From contig CP136061.1 of the NCBI GenBank assembly GCA_032622095.1, positions 124,632,754 to 124,696,753 of the forward strand: DNA of 64,000 nucleotides, read 5' to 3'. A program made the position numbers and the translations under genes. Source of the stretch: Siphonodentalium dalli (Eukaryota > Mollusca > Scaphopoda > Gadilida > Siphonodentaliidae). This document shows, piece by piece, positions 31,621-44,928 of the stretch. How positions within the stretch are numbered: position 1 is the stretch's first letter; each line of letters opens with the position of its first letter. A model generated the notes under the pieces. That model had not been told where the DNA came from. It did no database searches and saw only the letters and a list, made by a program, of their open reading frames with translations.

Positions 31621-33112
31621 TATCATATAAAACACATTTTTTTACAATCTGTCAACAAAACAAAAACCGCAAAATGCGTACGTATATATATTATTTTCAG
31701 TATGTATTATGTTTATTCAATTTATTGTTTCAAATGAATCAAGACCAGTAACGCACAATCTCCACACGGACCAACTATCTAGGGCCTATATAGGCCTATA
31801 TCTATCACACTCGGTGGAAATGTGGGCGTTCCTGTGCATGTGACGAACGTAGTACTTATTAGGCCTACGGTACTGCGCTTTGATCACAAATCGAACGATA
31901 TTTTACGCAAGCTACGTTCGCAATAACAAAATAGTCCCTCGCGATTGATGTTCTTATTTTAAAAATAAAACCCATACAGTGGACTGAAGGCATGTTAAAA
32001 GGTAACATAATTCCATAATTGATCTATCTTTTACGATAGTAGGTGTTTCATAGTCAACTTTAGACACATTATTGTCGAGTATGGATATGCACACACACGT
32101 GTATGACGTTGAGGTTAGGTCAGATGTATAGGTCACATCACCTGCATAATATTTGTTTGTGTTTATAGTTCAAATACCAGTTTGTTAATGCTCGGTTACT
32201 GCTTAATGACTGATGTAGTCATATAAATTCGTAGCCATGTATATAGTTCGAAGTACCGTCAAGAATTTCTCTGAACAATTCGATTGGAATACAAGGAATT
32301 TATGTTTTGTTGGTGGAAATATTGGCGAAAAATCGTGATAAACTGACATGATCGACACAGCTCGTAACACGTGGATGCAGTGCGGTACTTTTTCGTCTGA
32401 TTTCATTTATATGCTTTCACAAATGGATTAATACATTGGTGATTCGTATTGGATTTTATTTATTCGAAACATTCAATCTGGTGAGTAGACTTACTAATGA
32501 TTTTCATTGAATCATTACATTTCAAGTTCAACTTCAGGTTCTAATCGATGTTTACGTCACGTTAGACTAGAATTAACGTAGACCAGTCACTTATATTACA
32601 CAGATTGTTGATTGGTAGCCTTGTAAATCATGCTTAATTTTGCATATTGTCATGCATAGCTGACATTTTGTATTGTCAAGGTGCCGATTTATGTATTCAC
32701 GCTTGAGTAGAACAAGTCACGATTCACACATCGCCGAAAGTAAATCCTCATGTATGATCCATGTACTACGACGTTGCCGTAGGTCTACTAGACTACTGAT
32801 ACCCCCCCCCCCCCCCCCCACCAAGGACCGTGAGTGCATGGGTGTTTATTGGTACCGGTATTCACGTAGATAACATTTTGTTTGACAATGTGAATCACAC
32901 TTTTGTATGTCCCAGCTTGCATTTCACAATATTTGTGAAAGATCCTTCTTCAAAGTGCTTGGAACACAAGCAGCTGTATTGTGACAACCCATTCCAAACT
33001 CTCGTTGTGGACAAAAGCCGTCCACTGTTGTTGAATGGCTGCATTAATTATTGTGCCACTTGAACATTTATGGCTACAGTTTGCAGCCATGCAGCGACGA
33101 ATACGTTTTATT
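31621..33112. other. no gene recognised; 18-C run
   Basis: A run of 18 C at 32802-32819 is followed by ACCAAGG, resembling the C-run context at 27299. The 77-codon frame at 32830-33063 is unrecognised. Confidence 0.4.
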
Positions 33113-34909
33113 CGGGTGTGTCTTTTTACCGGATTCCGGATCCCGGATTTAGGTGTCTTTTTACCGGATTTCGACCCGGATTCGGGTATGAATTTCATGC
33201 TTGTTTTATCACACATTTAACCCATTAAAAGCCGTTTCTGACACGCGGAAACTGGTTAGGAGGTGAGATTAAACCAATATAGGGCTGTCGTGCTCATTCA
33301 ACCCGATTAATCGTATTTAAAGGTACATATCGTGCCCGGATCAGCATACTTCTTATTTTTTCATATAGACACGGCGGTTGGATTGATTTTACGTGATCAT
33401 GATGGCATTTAAGGGAACACACCATGTCCGGATCCGAATTAATTATCTCGTAATTACTGATCATATTTAAAGGTAGATATCATGTCCGGATCCGGTTTTT
33501 TTTCTCTCTCTCTTTTTTTCCATATAAATTATCGTCTTTTTGATATATTAAATGTCACGTGGAACAAAGTTATAAGTTGATTTTGAGACGTTATACTAGG
33601 CTGTTGGATTGATTTCACGGAATGATTATCGCATTTAAAGGTACACACCATGTGCGGAACCGAATTAATTTCCACGTATTTACTGATAATATTTAAAGGT
33701 ACAGAGTATGCCCGGATCCGGATTTTTTTTCTTATAAAGTAATGCTTATAAATATAATCGTTTATAATCGAACTAAAACAATAAACCATTTAAACTGCAC
33801 CAGGTTTTTTTGTGGGCTGGAGAACAAAAAATCTTCACAAAATCAAGTCAATTTATTTCAATCCCAATGATAATACTGTTAAACGCAACCTGTGCCATGT
33901 TTTCGCGGGTCTGAAATGTCTTTTAATGTGTTAAACATGGGTTATAATAAACATAAAATTGAGATCAGGGTTCGGGTCGAAATTAGAAAAAGACACATAA
34001 AATCCGGATCCAGATCCGGGCATAAAGTTTGTCTGTAAATGGGCTCATTCTCGAGTGAAATCAATCCAAGCGCCATGTTCACCGTTTCCAAATAAACTGA
34101 GTTCCGCGTGGCTCAGCTGCCATTTAATGTATTAAATACTTGACTATTTATATGAAATAGAAAAGAACTATTCGTATCCGAATCCGGGAATGATCTGATC
34201 TAAACATCAACATCTATAACCTAGTTCCACGCGACTCAGTTTACATTTATTGTATTAAATAAGCATTACTTTATAAGAAAAAAAATCCGGATCCGGGCAT
34301 AATCTGTACCTTTAAATATTATCAGTAAATACGTGGAAATTAATTCGGTTCCGCACATGGTGTGTGCCTTTAAATGCGATAATCATTCCGTGAAATCAAT
34401 CCAACAGCCTAGTATAACGTCTCAAAATCAACTTATAACTTTGTTCCACGTGACATTTAATATATCAAAAAGACGATAATTTATATGGAAAAAGAGAGAG
34501 AGAGAAAAAAAACCGGATCCGGACATGATATCTACCTTTAAATATGATCAGTAATTACGAGATAATTAATATTCGGATCCGGACATGGTGTGTTCCCTTA
34601 AATGCCATCATGATCACGTAAAATCAATCCAACCGCCGTGTCTATATGAAAAAATAAGAAGTATGCTGATTCGGGCACGATATGTACCTTTAAATACGAT
34701 TAATCGGGTTGAATGAGCACGACAGCCCTATATTGGTTTAACCTCACCTCCTAACCAGTTTCCGCGTGTCAGAAACGGCTTTTAATGGGTTAAATGTGTG
34801 ATAAAACAAGCATGAAATTCATACCCGAATCCGGGTCGAAATCCGGTAAAAAGACACCTAAATCCGGGTCGAAATCCGGGATCCGGAATCCGGTAAAAAG
34901 ACACACCCG
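33113..34909. mobile_element. foldback transposon with about 640-bp inverted arms
   Basis: Left arm 33113-33750 and right arm 34259-34909 are reverse complements with few differences, around a loop of about 0.5 kb. Both ends begin CGGGTGTGTCTTTTTACCGG. Each arm holds tandem 226-bp units. For example 'AAAGGTACACACCATG' / 'AAGGGAACACACCATG' recur at 33634 and 33408, and 'CCGGATCCGG'-type boxes follow TTTAAAGGTA at 33318, 33468 and 33694. TTTTATT abuts both ends (33106-33112 and 34910-34916), a candidate 7-bp target duplication. The right arm has a roughly 20-bp duplication near its end. No transposase frame is present. Confidence 0.88.
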
Positions 34910-35759
34910 TTTTATTCTTCAAAAAAATAAACAACAATAAAAAAAGACGATTTCAAAATACGTGATTTTAAAAACGGCGCATAAATTTCTTCGTCTTTGT
35001 ACCCTCGGTGACGTCATTTCCGAGTCGCGACGGAAACACCCGATTCAAAAATGACTATTGTAAACAAAGAAGCCGTTTTATTCAAATGTCTGGAAATAGT
35101 ACTTTTTTGTAAAAATGTGAACAAAATGGAAAGGATACATGTTATAAACCTTATTTAGCATGAGTTATAAGACATATTTAGATATGTTTGGAGCTAAATT
35201 AATTGTATTATTCAGCTGGTCTTTAAATATTCACATAAGTTCATATTGGACTTATTTGATTATGAAATAACCCCACAGGGGATATGTACCCGTTACTCCG
35301 TTGGATGGCGCGGGCTACAATGGAAACACATTATAAACAGCGTACATCTGGTAAGTCGTGAGTTGGTTTATTCCTGATAATGTCCAGCATGTTCTCGTGA
35401 AAATAAGCACAACACCGACGTATTTCATTTTGATGGTTGTTTTAATAACCAGCGATTAATAGGACCATACAGAGCGTATTTGAGCTGCCATGTCCTATTT
35501 CACAACAAATTAGTCAACAATGTTCCTAGATAATGTTCACCTTACTAGGCAAAATACAAATGAAAAATACAAGCTGCTATCACCTAAATGAGAACGCTCT
35601 TTATTAACGACCGATTTTGGGCGACGGAGGCACGGACGCTCTTTATGAGAGACGGTAATTGGAATGTTTGTTGAGCTTACAGAAATTTACCACCTATTTA
35701 AACTTCCTTTTTTTTGAAAGACGGCACCTGGCCATCAAAACATCCTACTCCGCCTGTTC
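34910..35759. other. no gene recognised
   Basis: Unassigned. Two copies of ACGCTCTTTA at 35594 and 35636. Confidence 0.4.
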
Positions 35760-36107
35760 TCCCGAAAATACACACATTATCTGATTATAAATAACTTGTT
35801 TTAGGTAGATAAAATCTGATTTCGAATCGTCTTATTTTGAGTAGAAATTTATTTTGCTGAAAATGAGAGCATTTTAATCACATTATTGACTCATAAGGAG
35901 GCGAGTCTAAGCAGATTATGTGCGGACAATGACAGAAATAAGCCAACTCACGACATTTCAGGTGCACGCTCTTTAGCATATGTTTTCACTGTGGCCCGCG
36001 CCATAAAACGAATTGACGGCCATGACTCCATTATCTGCTTATTTCAGAATCAAATAATCACATAATGCACCTATTTCACAGTATAGGTCGATTATGTGCG
36101 TATTTGT

Positions 36108-38098
36108 CACACATTCGCCGGTTGGTGGTCGAGCGGGTAGGTCTTATCGCTCTTGCTTTGTGTCTTATCGCTGACTGGTGCCGAATTGCTTGTGAGTTGT
36201 GTGGCCGTCCTTCGGGACCAGCCGCCCGAGCGATTCGGAGTGAACTGTCGACTGGACTTGGCAGAGGATTATGGATTTAATCCCCTCTGCTTTGTTAGCC
36301 GCCCTAGGCATATTACACGTTGTGGATACCCTTGGCTGGACACTAAACCAGGCTAAGGGAGGCTTCGTGAATATGTCTGTGGACTGCCAGATTGCTCCAG
36401 CAGTACCCTCTGTTGGCGGTACTTCGGAAGCTGGACCCCACCAGCGACCTACCATCTGGTATGGCGACTTGGACCAGAGGCAGAAGAAGAAGCGGAAGAA
36501 GACCCCCTACAGGAAGAGAAGGGACGCCGACAGAAGAGCCAAGTGGAGACAGGGGCGAACTGAAAGACGTCCAGCTCCCCCACTTGGCTGCTGATGTGGA
36601 CGTCGACGACATGTTACCAGCCAGCAGGGACGCAGATGTCATCCCGGATGTCCCTGCCGTCGTCATCTAGGCAAGCGGAGACAGGGACGCTAGATAGATA
36701 GATAGATTTATTACTCTTTTCATCGATAAGATATACGAGTATGAACAAATGAAATTAAACATATAAGTTATGCATGCACATACGCGAAGATGACGACATA
36801 AATGAAAGTGACATGTTCCGAGTATATATCTCTCAGTATAATTGTCTTATTAGTTCTTTTGGGTTATCGGGTGTGGTGGGGTCGGGTGGGGATGGGGCTT
36901 TGGATAATAATCATACACATTGTTAATCATATAAAGTATAAATTAGGTCATTCTATTATGTATGTTATTTCCCACGTGGGCAATTTTTCGGTCGCTTTTA
37001 TACAAGGTGTTGTGTCTATATGGGTGGGGACTTCTAGTTTAATGCCTCAGGGCCTCCTATCTGAAAAAGGGCTTCGCGGATAAATATCGATAGGTTCGTA
37101 AGGGTTTTCCTATTGCTTGTTTTGAACAGGCTGTTCAGTTTCAATGCATTGGGTCGGGTGTAATAATATGGTTTAATGTATTTTTTCCTGAGATCAGTAA
37201 GTTTGGTGCAATTCAAAATAATGTGGTATTCGTCTCCAAGGCCATTATTACATAATTTACACTTTCTATCTTCGTGTACTTGTCCAACCCAGGAGCCTGT
37301 CTCGATAGGAAGTCGGTGATTCCTCGTACGGAATTTCATCAGGCGTGAAACGACATTATGGTTGGTGTGTGAAAGATATTTTTCTGTGCCAAAATCTGGC
37401 TTAATTATTCTGTAAAAGGCCATCTTATTTGAATTCGCTATGCTTGCTGTCCATTCCTGTATGTATATATCAGAGAGCCTGCGTTTCACCGCCGCGTTAA
37501 AAATATCACGAGAGGGTATACTTTGGTTGAGCCAGTAGTACGATAGTCCCAAATGATCTAGTATGGTGTGTATGTTTTCTAACCATGCATTGGATTGGCT
37601 GTTTACTGAGTGGGAGTGATACATACATTTACGCCGATACCACCCGGACGTGCATGCTGCCAGCTTTGATGTGGATATGGACACCTTACCACCTCGGACA
37701 CCGGAATTTCATCTTAACCCGGTGTCTCCCATCTCCACCTGCAGCAACAACACCACCACCAGCTCCGCTGTTTCGGATGTGTGGGAGGCGATTCAATCTT
37801 CCCAGCGGGAAATGGCTGCGTTAGAAGAAAAGGCTAACATCGCCGAAGAACACCAAAAGAAAAATGAAGAATTAGCAGCAGCATTTATCCAGGAAGAACA
37901 TACATCAACAACCAAGGAAGAAAACAAAAGCAAAGAAGAGGAAGAAGTAAAAAAAAATTGAAGTCTAGATCAATTTCCCTTCTCATCGTTATGAATTTCA
38001 TCCTCATAACACCCAAAATCATTCATAAGTGGGTTGTAGGGGAGGGGTGCCACCCTTCCAAATCCCCCCTGACCTCGTCCAAAACCCCAATAAATAAA
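36108..38098 (+). mobile_element. retroelement with 13-bp target duplication, itself carrying a LINE
   Basis: TGTGCGTATTTGT is present at 36095-36107 and again at 38099-38111, and only once in the paralogous MITE copy at 57030. The insert ends 'CCCCAATAAATAAA' on the plus strand, consistent with target-primed insertion. A tRNA-type A-box-like string TGGTCGAGCGG lies 18 bp from its start (36126-36136), but I see no matching B box. Its own sequence is 36108-36690 plus about 37631-38098. It reads as arginine-rich ('RRRSGRRPPTGREGTPTEEP', or 'KRRDADRRAKWRQGRTERR' in another frame) and then as a glutamate/lysine coiled-coil-like stretch ('AALEEKANIAEEHQKKNEEL', 37810-37869). The protein family is unknown; an ORF1-like RNA-binding protein is one possibility. 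Confidence 0.7.
36691..37630 (-). pseudogene. LINE C-terminal fragment with (TCTA)n tail, nested
   Basis: The minus strand frame (down to 37034) reads 'AWLENIHTILDHLGLSYYWL', 'LSDIYIQEWTASIANSNKM', 'FYRIIKPDF', 'FRTRNHRLPIETGSW' and 'CKLCNNGLGDEYHIILNC', followed by 'LRKKYIKPYYYTRPN'. The 3' UTR ends with AATAAATC (complement of 36705-36712) and a TCTA repeat (36691-36706). It is the uninterrupted relative of the fragment at 18800-20240. The frame is open over 190 codons, so this copy is younger than most in the window. Confidence 0.82.
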
Positions 38099-38131
38099 TG
38101 TGCGTATTTGTGCGTGGATATGTTGTCCTAT

Positions 38132-40354
38132 TGGATCCGATCTAATTATTTCTGGTATAGAAGACGTACATATGGTGGATTTATGGTGCTGACAGGGCAT
38201 CTTTTAAACTTGACTGAATGTAATAACATACGATACTCTTGATCTAAAACAAGCCATTACATCTTAAATATTGCTATTCGATTTGAAAATGTTTAACCTA
38301 TATGTGAATCTGAATTGCCCAGCTATTGTTAATCCAGTCAGGATATTTCCAACTGTTGAATTTGAGATCCATTCTACACCACACATTACAACACATGCCC
38401 CCCCCCCCCACCCCGCATATTGGATCCTCCACACACACGATGTATGCAAGGAGGAGGCTGGCGGTGTGTCTCTTACTCAGTTTTAAACCAATTTTTGTAT
38501 CAAAACCTCAGCTAATTGGACTTTCTTGAAGCGAATAAAACTATAGCAAATCGTGTTAGGTTTGCGAGTTTGGTAATCACAAGCGGTTTTATCCCATTAG
38601 AGGTACTACATGCCTAGTGGCTTGATCAATATATCCTCTCCGCACAATAAGCCAAACACTTAGACTTTGGTGGAGTGAGTCGCGAGAACGATATGTCTTC
38701 GTAATCCTGTCACTGATGGGCAACGGAGTTGTGGGCGCTTTTCCATATCCTGTTAACACGTCATACCGAATGGAACAGTTCTTATAACATATTAATCAAC
38801 ACGAGGTCCCGCAGTGCATGCGACTGATTTCTGCGACTAATTTGTCAGTAGCAAATTAACTTTTGCCGAAGTTGGCGCACGCTAATATTGTTTATTGGAT
38901 TAGGGATTTGACTAACTCAAGAAACTTTTTCAATGAAGGTAAGTAGCCTTAAAACTTGGGATAGAATTAGCACAGTTGGGTTCACATATACGCGGAGGCG
39001 GAGGGAGATGTGACTGAGAACGATTGTAATACTATCATGCAAATATAAGCCATATCTTGCATTGAGTCTTAAATTTTATACCAACACTGGAAATAGTCAA
39101 CTCTCTGTTTAAAAATATCAAAGCATACCCTCAATAATGGTTACATGGAACATTCAAATATTCAGAGCAATTTCCACCTATCCCCCCTCTGAATGTTCCG
39201 TGTTCCAACTGATGATTCAGGCAAGGTATATCTAGCAGATGAATAAATCATCTCCACACAATAGGTCAAACACTTAGACGTATAGACGTGTGTGGAGTGA
39301 GTTATCTATTTGACCAACTCAATACACTTTTTCTCTAAAGGTAAATAGCCTTTAACATAACATAACATAACATAACATCAAGATACACAGAACGAGTCGA
39401 ATGACTCTTAGTTCCGGATTATATCAAAAGTTATTTTACTGCATGGCAATCCATCCCTTCTGTATCATATTCGTACCGTATTGGGCGGAAGTGATTGTCC
39501 AATAGAGTTTTGAAAATAAGTTGGGAGACTACCAAATATGCGTTTGTTTAGGTGTCGCCCTGGTGTTGCATTATCGCGCATAATGTGGATGGATAATAGA
39601 CAAGTACAACATATGAGTTTATAGCACCGATTTCACACAGGAAATTCAACGAAAAAACTAACACAAAACATTCTGTGATAACCCGTAGGTGACGTTGATA
39701 GTTACCGAATATTCTTATATTTGTTCTCCAACACTTGTTATCATCGGTGTTGTTCCAGTTCAAGAAGGGTATGTCTATCTCATAAAATATGAAACTGACT
39801 GCTGATATTGTTATGGGATTTCCCGATCTGCAAAGGGACGCCGATCTTGTCAATGATATAGATATTTATGACATTCCTCTGTGTGATTTACTGTGATATC
39901 AGGAGTGATTACAAACGATAATTTCACGAGTGAATTATTCACTTTAACTAGTGCGCTATCGAAACTTTTGCGTCATGGGCATAATGGCGGCATTCGGATT
40001 TATGATCAATGAGATGTTTATTGTGGAATATAATAAACAGAATAATCACATGATTGAAATAATTATTTCGGGACAGGGACTATTTTGTAAAACACTCGAG
40101 CGCAATGCACTCTCGTGTTTGTACAACGTCCCGGTCTCGTGAATTATTTCACGTCACCAGTTCAATCAAGTGATTACTCTCTATATAATTGTTGCACGTG
40201 CAACTGTATTGATACATCTGCAACCAATGGAGGGGTTCGCAAACTCGCGGATTATAGAGTTACGCTTACGTTTAGCTATTCATCGTCGTAAAATTTATGT
40301 CAGACAAAATATTAGTTTTGCAAAAATGACTGGAGCTTCCTGAATTTTTAAGAA
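38132..40354. other. no gene recognised; small repeats
   Basis: C-rich run at 38399-38414. A five-unit ACATA minisatellite at 39353-39379. No recognisable coding region; the 101-codon minus frame at 39548-39853 has no family signature. Confidence 0.45.
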
Positions 40355-40628
40355 AGCCCTGTGCCAATGCTTCTCTTAAATATATAATAGAATGCATTGG
40401 CCTAACAAATGTTACACTATTTTTTATAATTGTTAAAAATATGAAAGAACAAATACAAAAAAAGATAAAAAATTGTTAAAGAATGTAAGAAAAAATGGCA
40501 AATATTTATAAAGAATGTAAGAAAAAAAAAAAAATTGTGAAAGAATGTAAGAAAAATGTAAGAGAATGCATTGGCACAGGGTCTTTAATGTTGCGCCAGC
40601 CCAGCTCCCGTCATGAAAGGGTTAATAC
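40355..40628. mobile_element. diverged copy of the TTAA MITE family
   Basis: Shares the 'GTGCCAATGC' and 'GAATGCATTGGC' arms and the A/T-rich filler of 15984-16244, and ends CATGAAAGGGTTAA at 40614-40627. The left TTAACCC terminus is not recognisable. Confidence 0.65.
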
Positions 40629-40870
40629 GGGGAATGTATGCGTATATTCCCTTTCCACGATCAGCCAGATTAAGCAGCATAGCTCGTACAACTAGAATGC
40701 ACTCAGAGAGATGCCAACGTGCGAAAAAATGTAATAAACAATAATTTAAAAAATAATTTCACTGTGTTTTACTTAATTTATTTAATTTAATTTAATGTTA
40801 GAAAAAAAAGACAATTACCATTTCTCATTTCATCACAGATAAAAGGCAAATTACTATATTAATCATTTAA

Positions 40871-41058
40871 GTAATTAAAACCAATTCCATGTTGCCGAAA
40901 GGATGAGACTTTAATATCGATTATATTTTTTTCAGCGGCATATTTTGATTTTCATTTTCCGATAGTAATTAAAACCAATTCCATGTTGCCGAAAGGATGA
41001 GACTTTAATATCGATTACATTTTTTTCAGCGGCATATTTTGATTTTGATTTTCCGATA
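40871..41058 (+). repeat. two tandem copies of a 94-bp unit
   Basis: 'GTAATTAAAACCAATTCCAT' recurs at 40871 and 40965. The two units differ at only a few bases. Confidence 0.85.
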
Positions 41059-41887
41059 GTCAAAGTTGACCAAAGGAGCAATTATAAGAAATAATTAATA
41101 CTATTTGTGTAAATATTGATAGCAGCCAATATGCAACAATAAATATCAATAATTAATCCATAAGGCCTAAACAAAAAATACGTTTGTTTCCGCTAACCCG
41201 ACCGACCCTATTTTAAACCGCCGACCCTAAACTTTTTATTGCCATTGCAAAAAAAAAAAAAATTGGACAAAAAAAAAATATATATATATTTTACAAAAAG
41301 ATTTAAGTTTAACAGTTGGAATCATACTGTAAAGTATGTTTGGCTTTATCTAGCTTTCATCTGTGAAAACTTCAAATAATTTGAGTTCAGGTACGGTATG
41401 TTATCATTCAGCGTTCAGACTTCAGTATTTCAATCAATTACAGCACAGGAACATTAACAATTTGATCAAATCAACCTGGTTATCAAGTGGGATCTCATAA
41501 TACCAAATGAAAAATTAACATAGAGATTAGTACCATATATAGTCATTACTACCTTAATACATGTACATTGTTTCTGTACTACATGTACATGTAGGATTTC
41601 TGTATTACATGTACATGTAGTATATTATGTACGGTATATGTCTCACTTGAATTTTATAAAATAGCCTATTTATGAATTAGAGTGATGATGGCAAGTCTAA
41701 TTTCAAGCAGGATAAGGCTTCCGATAAGCATAATCCATAGAACCAAAAGATATCTGACAATAACTTATAAGCATTTCCAATCCATACATATATAAAAAGT
41801 TCCAAAGTTATGCTTGAGAAACTTGATAAAATTGACCTCTCTGTAAAATTCAATATACTGACTCAAAGAGCCTTAGATTAGCTCTAA
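41059..41887. other. no gene recognised; A-runs and ACATGTACATGTAG palindromes
   Basis: Poly-A runs at 41250-41280. TACATGTACATGTA palindromes occur at about 41581 and 41607. Confidence 0.4.
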
Positions 41888-42174
41888 ATGCAATGGATTT
41901 TCGAAATTTTTCCAGGGGAAGAACCCCCACCATCATCAGGGGGTCACCCTTCCCAAATATTCCTCCGATCAGGCCTTCAGGTTATGCCTTCGGCATGTCA
42001 TTGCCCAAAAACAGGTGTCCCCAAAAAATACCTAGATCCTTCACTGAATGCGGAGAAGGTGGTGTTGTGAAGCCATCCTTAAGAGATCGGTACAAGACGG
42101 TCACTCCAATATGTGAACAGTGCAGTGGTGCTGGACTGACTCCAGTTGTCGCCAGACCATATAGGAAATATTAG
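41888..42174 (+). other. unassigned Cys-containing frame
   Basis: The frame 41893-42174 ends 'SLRDRYKTVTPICEQCSGAG' followed by 'LTPVVARPYRKY' and a stop. The CxxC with basic tail resembles C-terminal zinc-ribbon tails seen in transposon-type proteins, possibly including the DDE-like family at 5.4-7.7 kb. No other part of such a protein lies upstream, so the assignment is weak. Confidence 0.3.
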
Positions 42175-43534
42175 GATTATCAAAGACTATCTTAGTATAT
42201 AGACTAGTATATATGTAAATATTAAAGCATATGTAAGATTGAATTGGAGTTTCTAGTTCCTCTGTCATCTGGGTTAAGCCTACCTACCTACCCTAATTTG
42301 TTTTAGCTCGTTAGCGGAAACAAAGGTATTATTTTTTTAGGCCTAACGATCATTTTATGTAATAATAAACTCTTCAAACGGTGTTTGTGTCAACAAATGC
42401 GTTTTGTTTTGTGTTACGTCATTCGTCGTATTTGACCCGGAACTCGGTTGAAGGCCTATTGCCTATTGCGTCGAATTACGAAATCGCGTTTTGAATGTCT
42501 CTCTTTTCCCGCACGATAAAAAGAGGTCTTCGCACGAACCAAAAATGATAAAACTTCCCAATTATAAGTAAAAATACCCAAATGAAGGAGTCCATGTAGG
42601 TCCCGAAGGAGTCTATAGACTCTTTGATGTAGAGTTCTGATGGAGAAAATGTAGGTCGATCTATTTTTGTCATAACTCTGACGTATTTTGACCTGGGAGA
42701 AAAAATCGAAATCGAGGCTCACTAGGAGCATGCCAGTTTTAAATATAGAAACAGGGAATCCCGACAAATGGCGATATCGGCGACAAACAAATAATCGAAA
42801 ACAACACATAAAATAAACATAGCAAAACGCGGCACAGTAAAAATGTCAGAACGCCACGAGGTTTTACGTCGTTTTTGCTGACGTCATGGAGTGAAACGGA
42901 GTAGGGTGACACCAACGTACGAATCTGTCTGATCGCCATACTGTTGCGCGAGCGCACGTAATAATCGTCTACTCAATCGGCCAATTGAGGATAGCTGTCG
43001 ATGCTTGATAATGTTGAAACCATATCAGTTGTGACGGATTTTGGCACCACGAATACAGTTACAAAGTGCGCTTAATTTGATGACGTAGTACCCTAAACGT
43101 AGTCGTATCTCTATCCGTGAGTTTTGCAAAACCTATCAATTGTACCAATCGAAGTTTCCAAACGTTCGCCTATACAATCGTAGGTATATTTTTACACCAC
43201 TCACGCCGATGGATTGGCCATAACCAACTCGGTAAATTTGCATTGATCCACGATATTACACTCATGACCTCCGATATTAATATGACACGTCGTTCTGACG
43301 ATAACAATGTAATTTCATGGGGAAAAGTTACTGCATGAAAACAAACGCCAATATACATGACAATGTTATCCAATAACATATTAATGTTATAACCATTCAA
43401 TTCCAACTGACAGCAAAATAAAACGGCAGAACATATGTCGGTTTATGGCATTTTGGTTTGTCATACATGACCCAAACCAAAGATCATCAACCCTAGCAAA
43501 GATAATATTAACTGTTCATACCGTATATATATAG
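42175..43534. other. no gene recognised
   Basis: Open frames on the minus strand (42456-42957) show no domain. No repeats of note. Confidence 0.4.
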
Positions 43535-44885
43535 TACTAGAAAGTGACCCGACTTCGTCCGGGCTTTGACCTTGAATTGTCCATTTTGAAGGTCAAGGTC
43601 AAGTGGGGTCACGATTTGACCAGTCCAAAACACTGCCCGGACAAAAGTACCAGACAAACGTGCCCGTCGAAATCCATCCGGTTTTACCCGATTTGACCTT
43701 GAATTGATCATTTTGAAGGTCAAGGTCAGGTCGGGGTCACGAATCGACCCCCCCCCCAAAACACTCAGTGGACAAAAGTAACCCCACGTATCAAATTTCG
43801 TCGAAATCCCATCAAAATTCGAGATTTGACCTTGAATTGACCCGATTTCAAGGTCAATGTCACGTCGCACGGGCAAATGAATAGGCTTATGAGACTCCCC
43901 GGCCGAAAGTACCCACATACCAAGTTTCATCGAAATCCCGTGATATTCTGGCGTTTGACCTTGAAATGACCCGATTTCAAGGTCAAGGTCACGTCGCACG
44001 GGCAAATTAATAGGCCTATGTCACTCCCCGGCCGTACCCCCACATACCAAGTTTCATCGAAATCGGCTCGGCCGTTTTCGAGTCCATCGATTACAGACAG
44101 ACAGACACACACACACACAGATCTTCCAAAATATATAATAGACTAGAAGGTGACCCGACTTCGTCCGGGCTTTGACCTTGAATTGACCATTTTGAAGGTC
44201 AAGGTCAGGTGGGGTCAAACACCAACACCCCAAAAATGGTGGAAATCGGCCCATCGGATACCGGGAAATCGGCCCAGCGGATACCGAGATACCCTATGCA
44301 TCAAATTTCGTCCGTAAAAATCCGCCAGTTTAACCCGATTTGATTTCCACTCAAGTATATAAACGCGCCTCATATACACACGCTCATTAATTATCAAGTT
44401 TCAACGTAAAGATAAATTACCATCGGTGCCCGAGATATCGCCAAGACGTCTGAAACAGTCAAATGCATCGGCCGGTTAAGCGTTAACGTGATCTAACGTT
44501 ATGACCTCTAACGACGTCATAGAAGTTACGCATTGTTTTTATCTTGATGGAAGATAGTACCACTTCTTCTTGATAATTGAGGCAGATAACTAAAACGGAT
44601 ACATACGCATTATATATCGTTGGAAAGAGGAAACACGAAAGATTCCCACAGTGTCATTATTATGACTGGCATTTTATTATTCGCGCTGTTTCGAATCGAT
44701 TTGTAAGCACCGAACTCAAATGAAAGTCCCGTAACACAGCGTAAAAACAGATTTGACCTCGGCACGTGAAAAGTTGACCTCGGATCTGAAAATCAATAGG
44801 CCTATGTCACCCCCCCCCCCCTGCCGAAAATACCCCCACATACCAAGTTTCATCGAAATCGGGTCGGCCGTTTTCGAGTTCATCG

Positions 44886-44928
<43 letters not shown>

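Larger units (their letters stand above)
35760..38131 (+). mobile_element. MITE family M1, copy 2, split by a 2-kb insertion
   Basis: 35760-36107 matches copies 1 and 3. The missing right terminus ('GCGTGGATATGTTG') is found 2 kb away at 38112-38125. Joined at TGTGCGTATTTGT the two parts give the uninterrupted sequence seen in copy 3. Confidence 0.85.

Noticed and set aside
36126-36136. tRNA gene or tRNA-derived SINE head
   Set aside because: Only an A-box-like string is present; I see no B box at the right distance and no cloverleaf.
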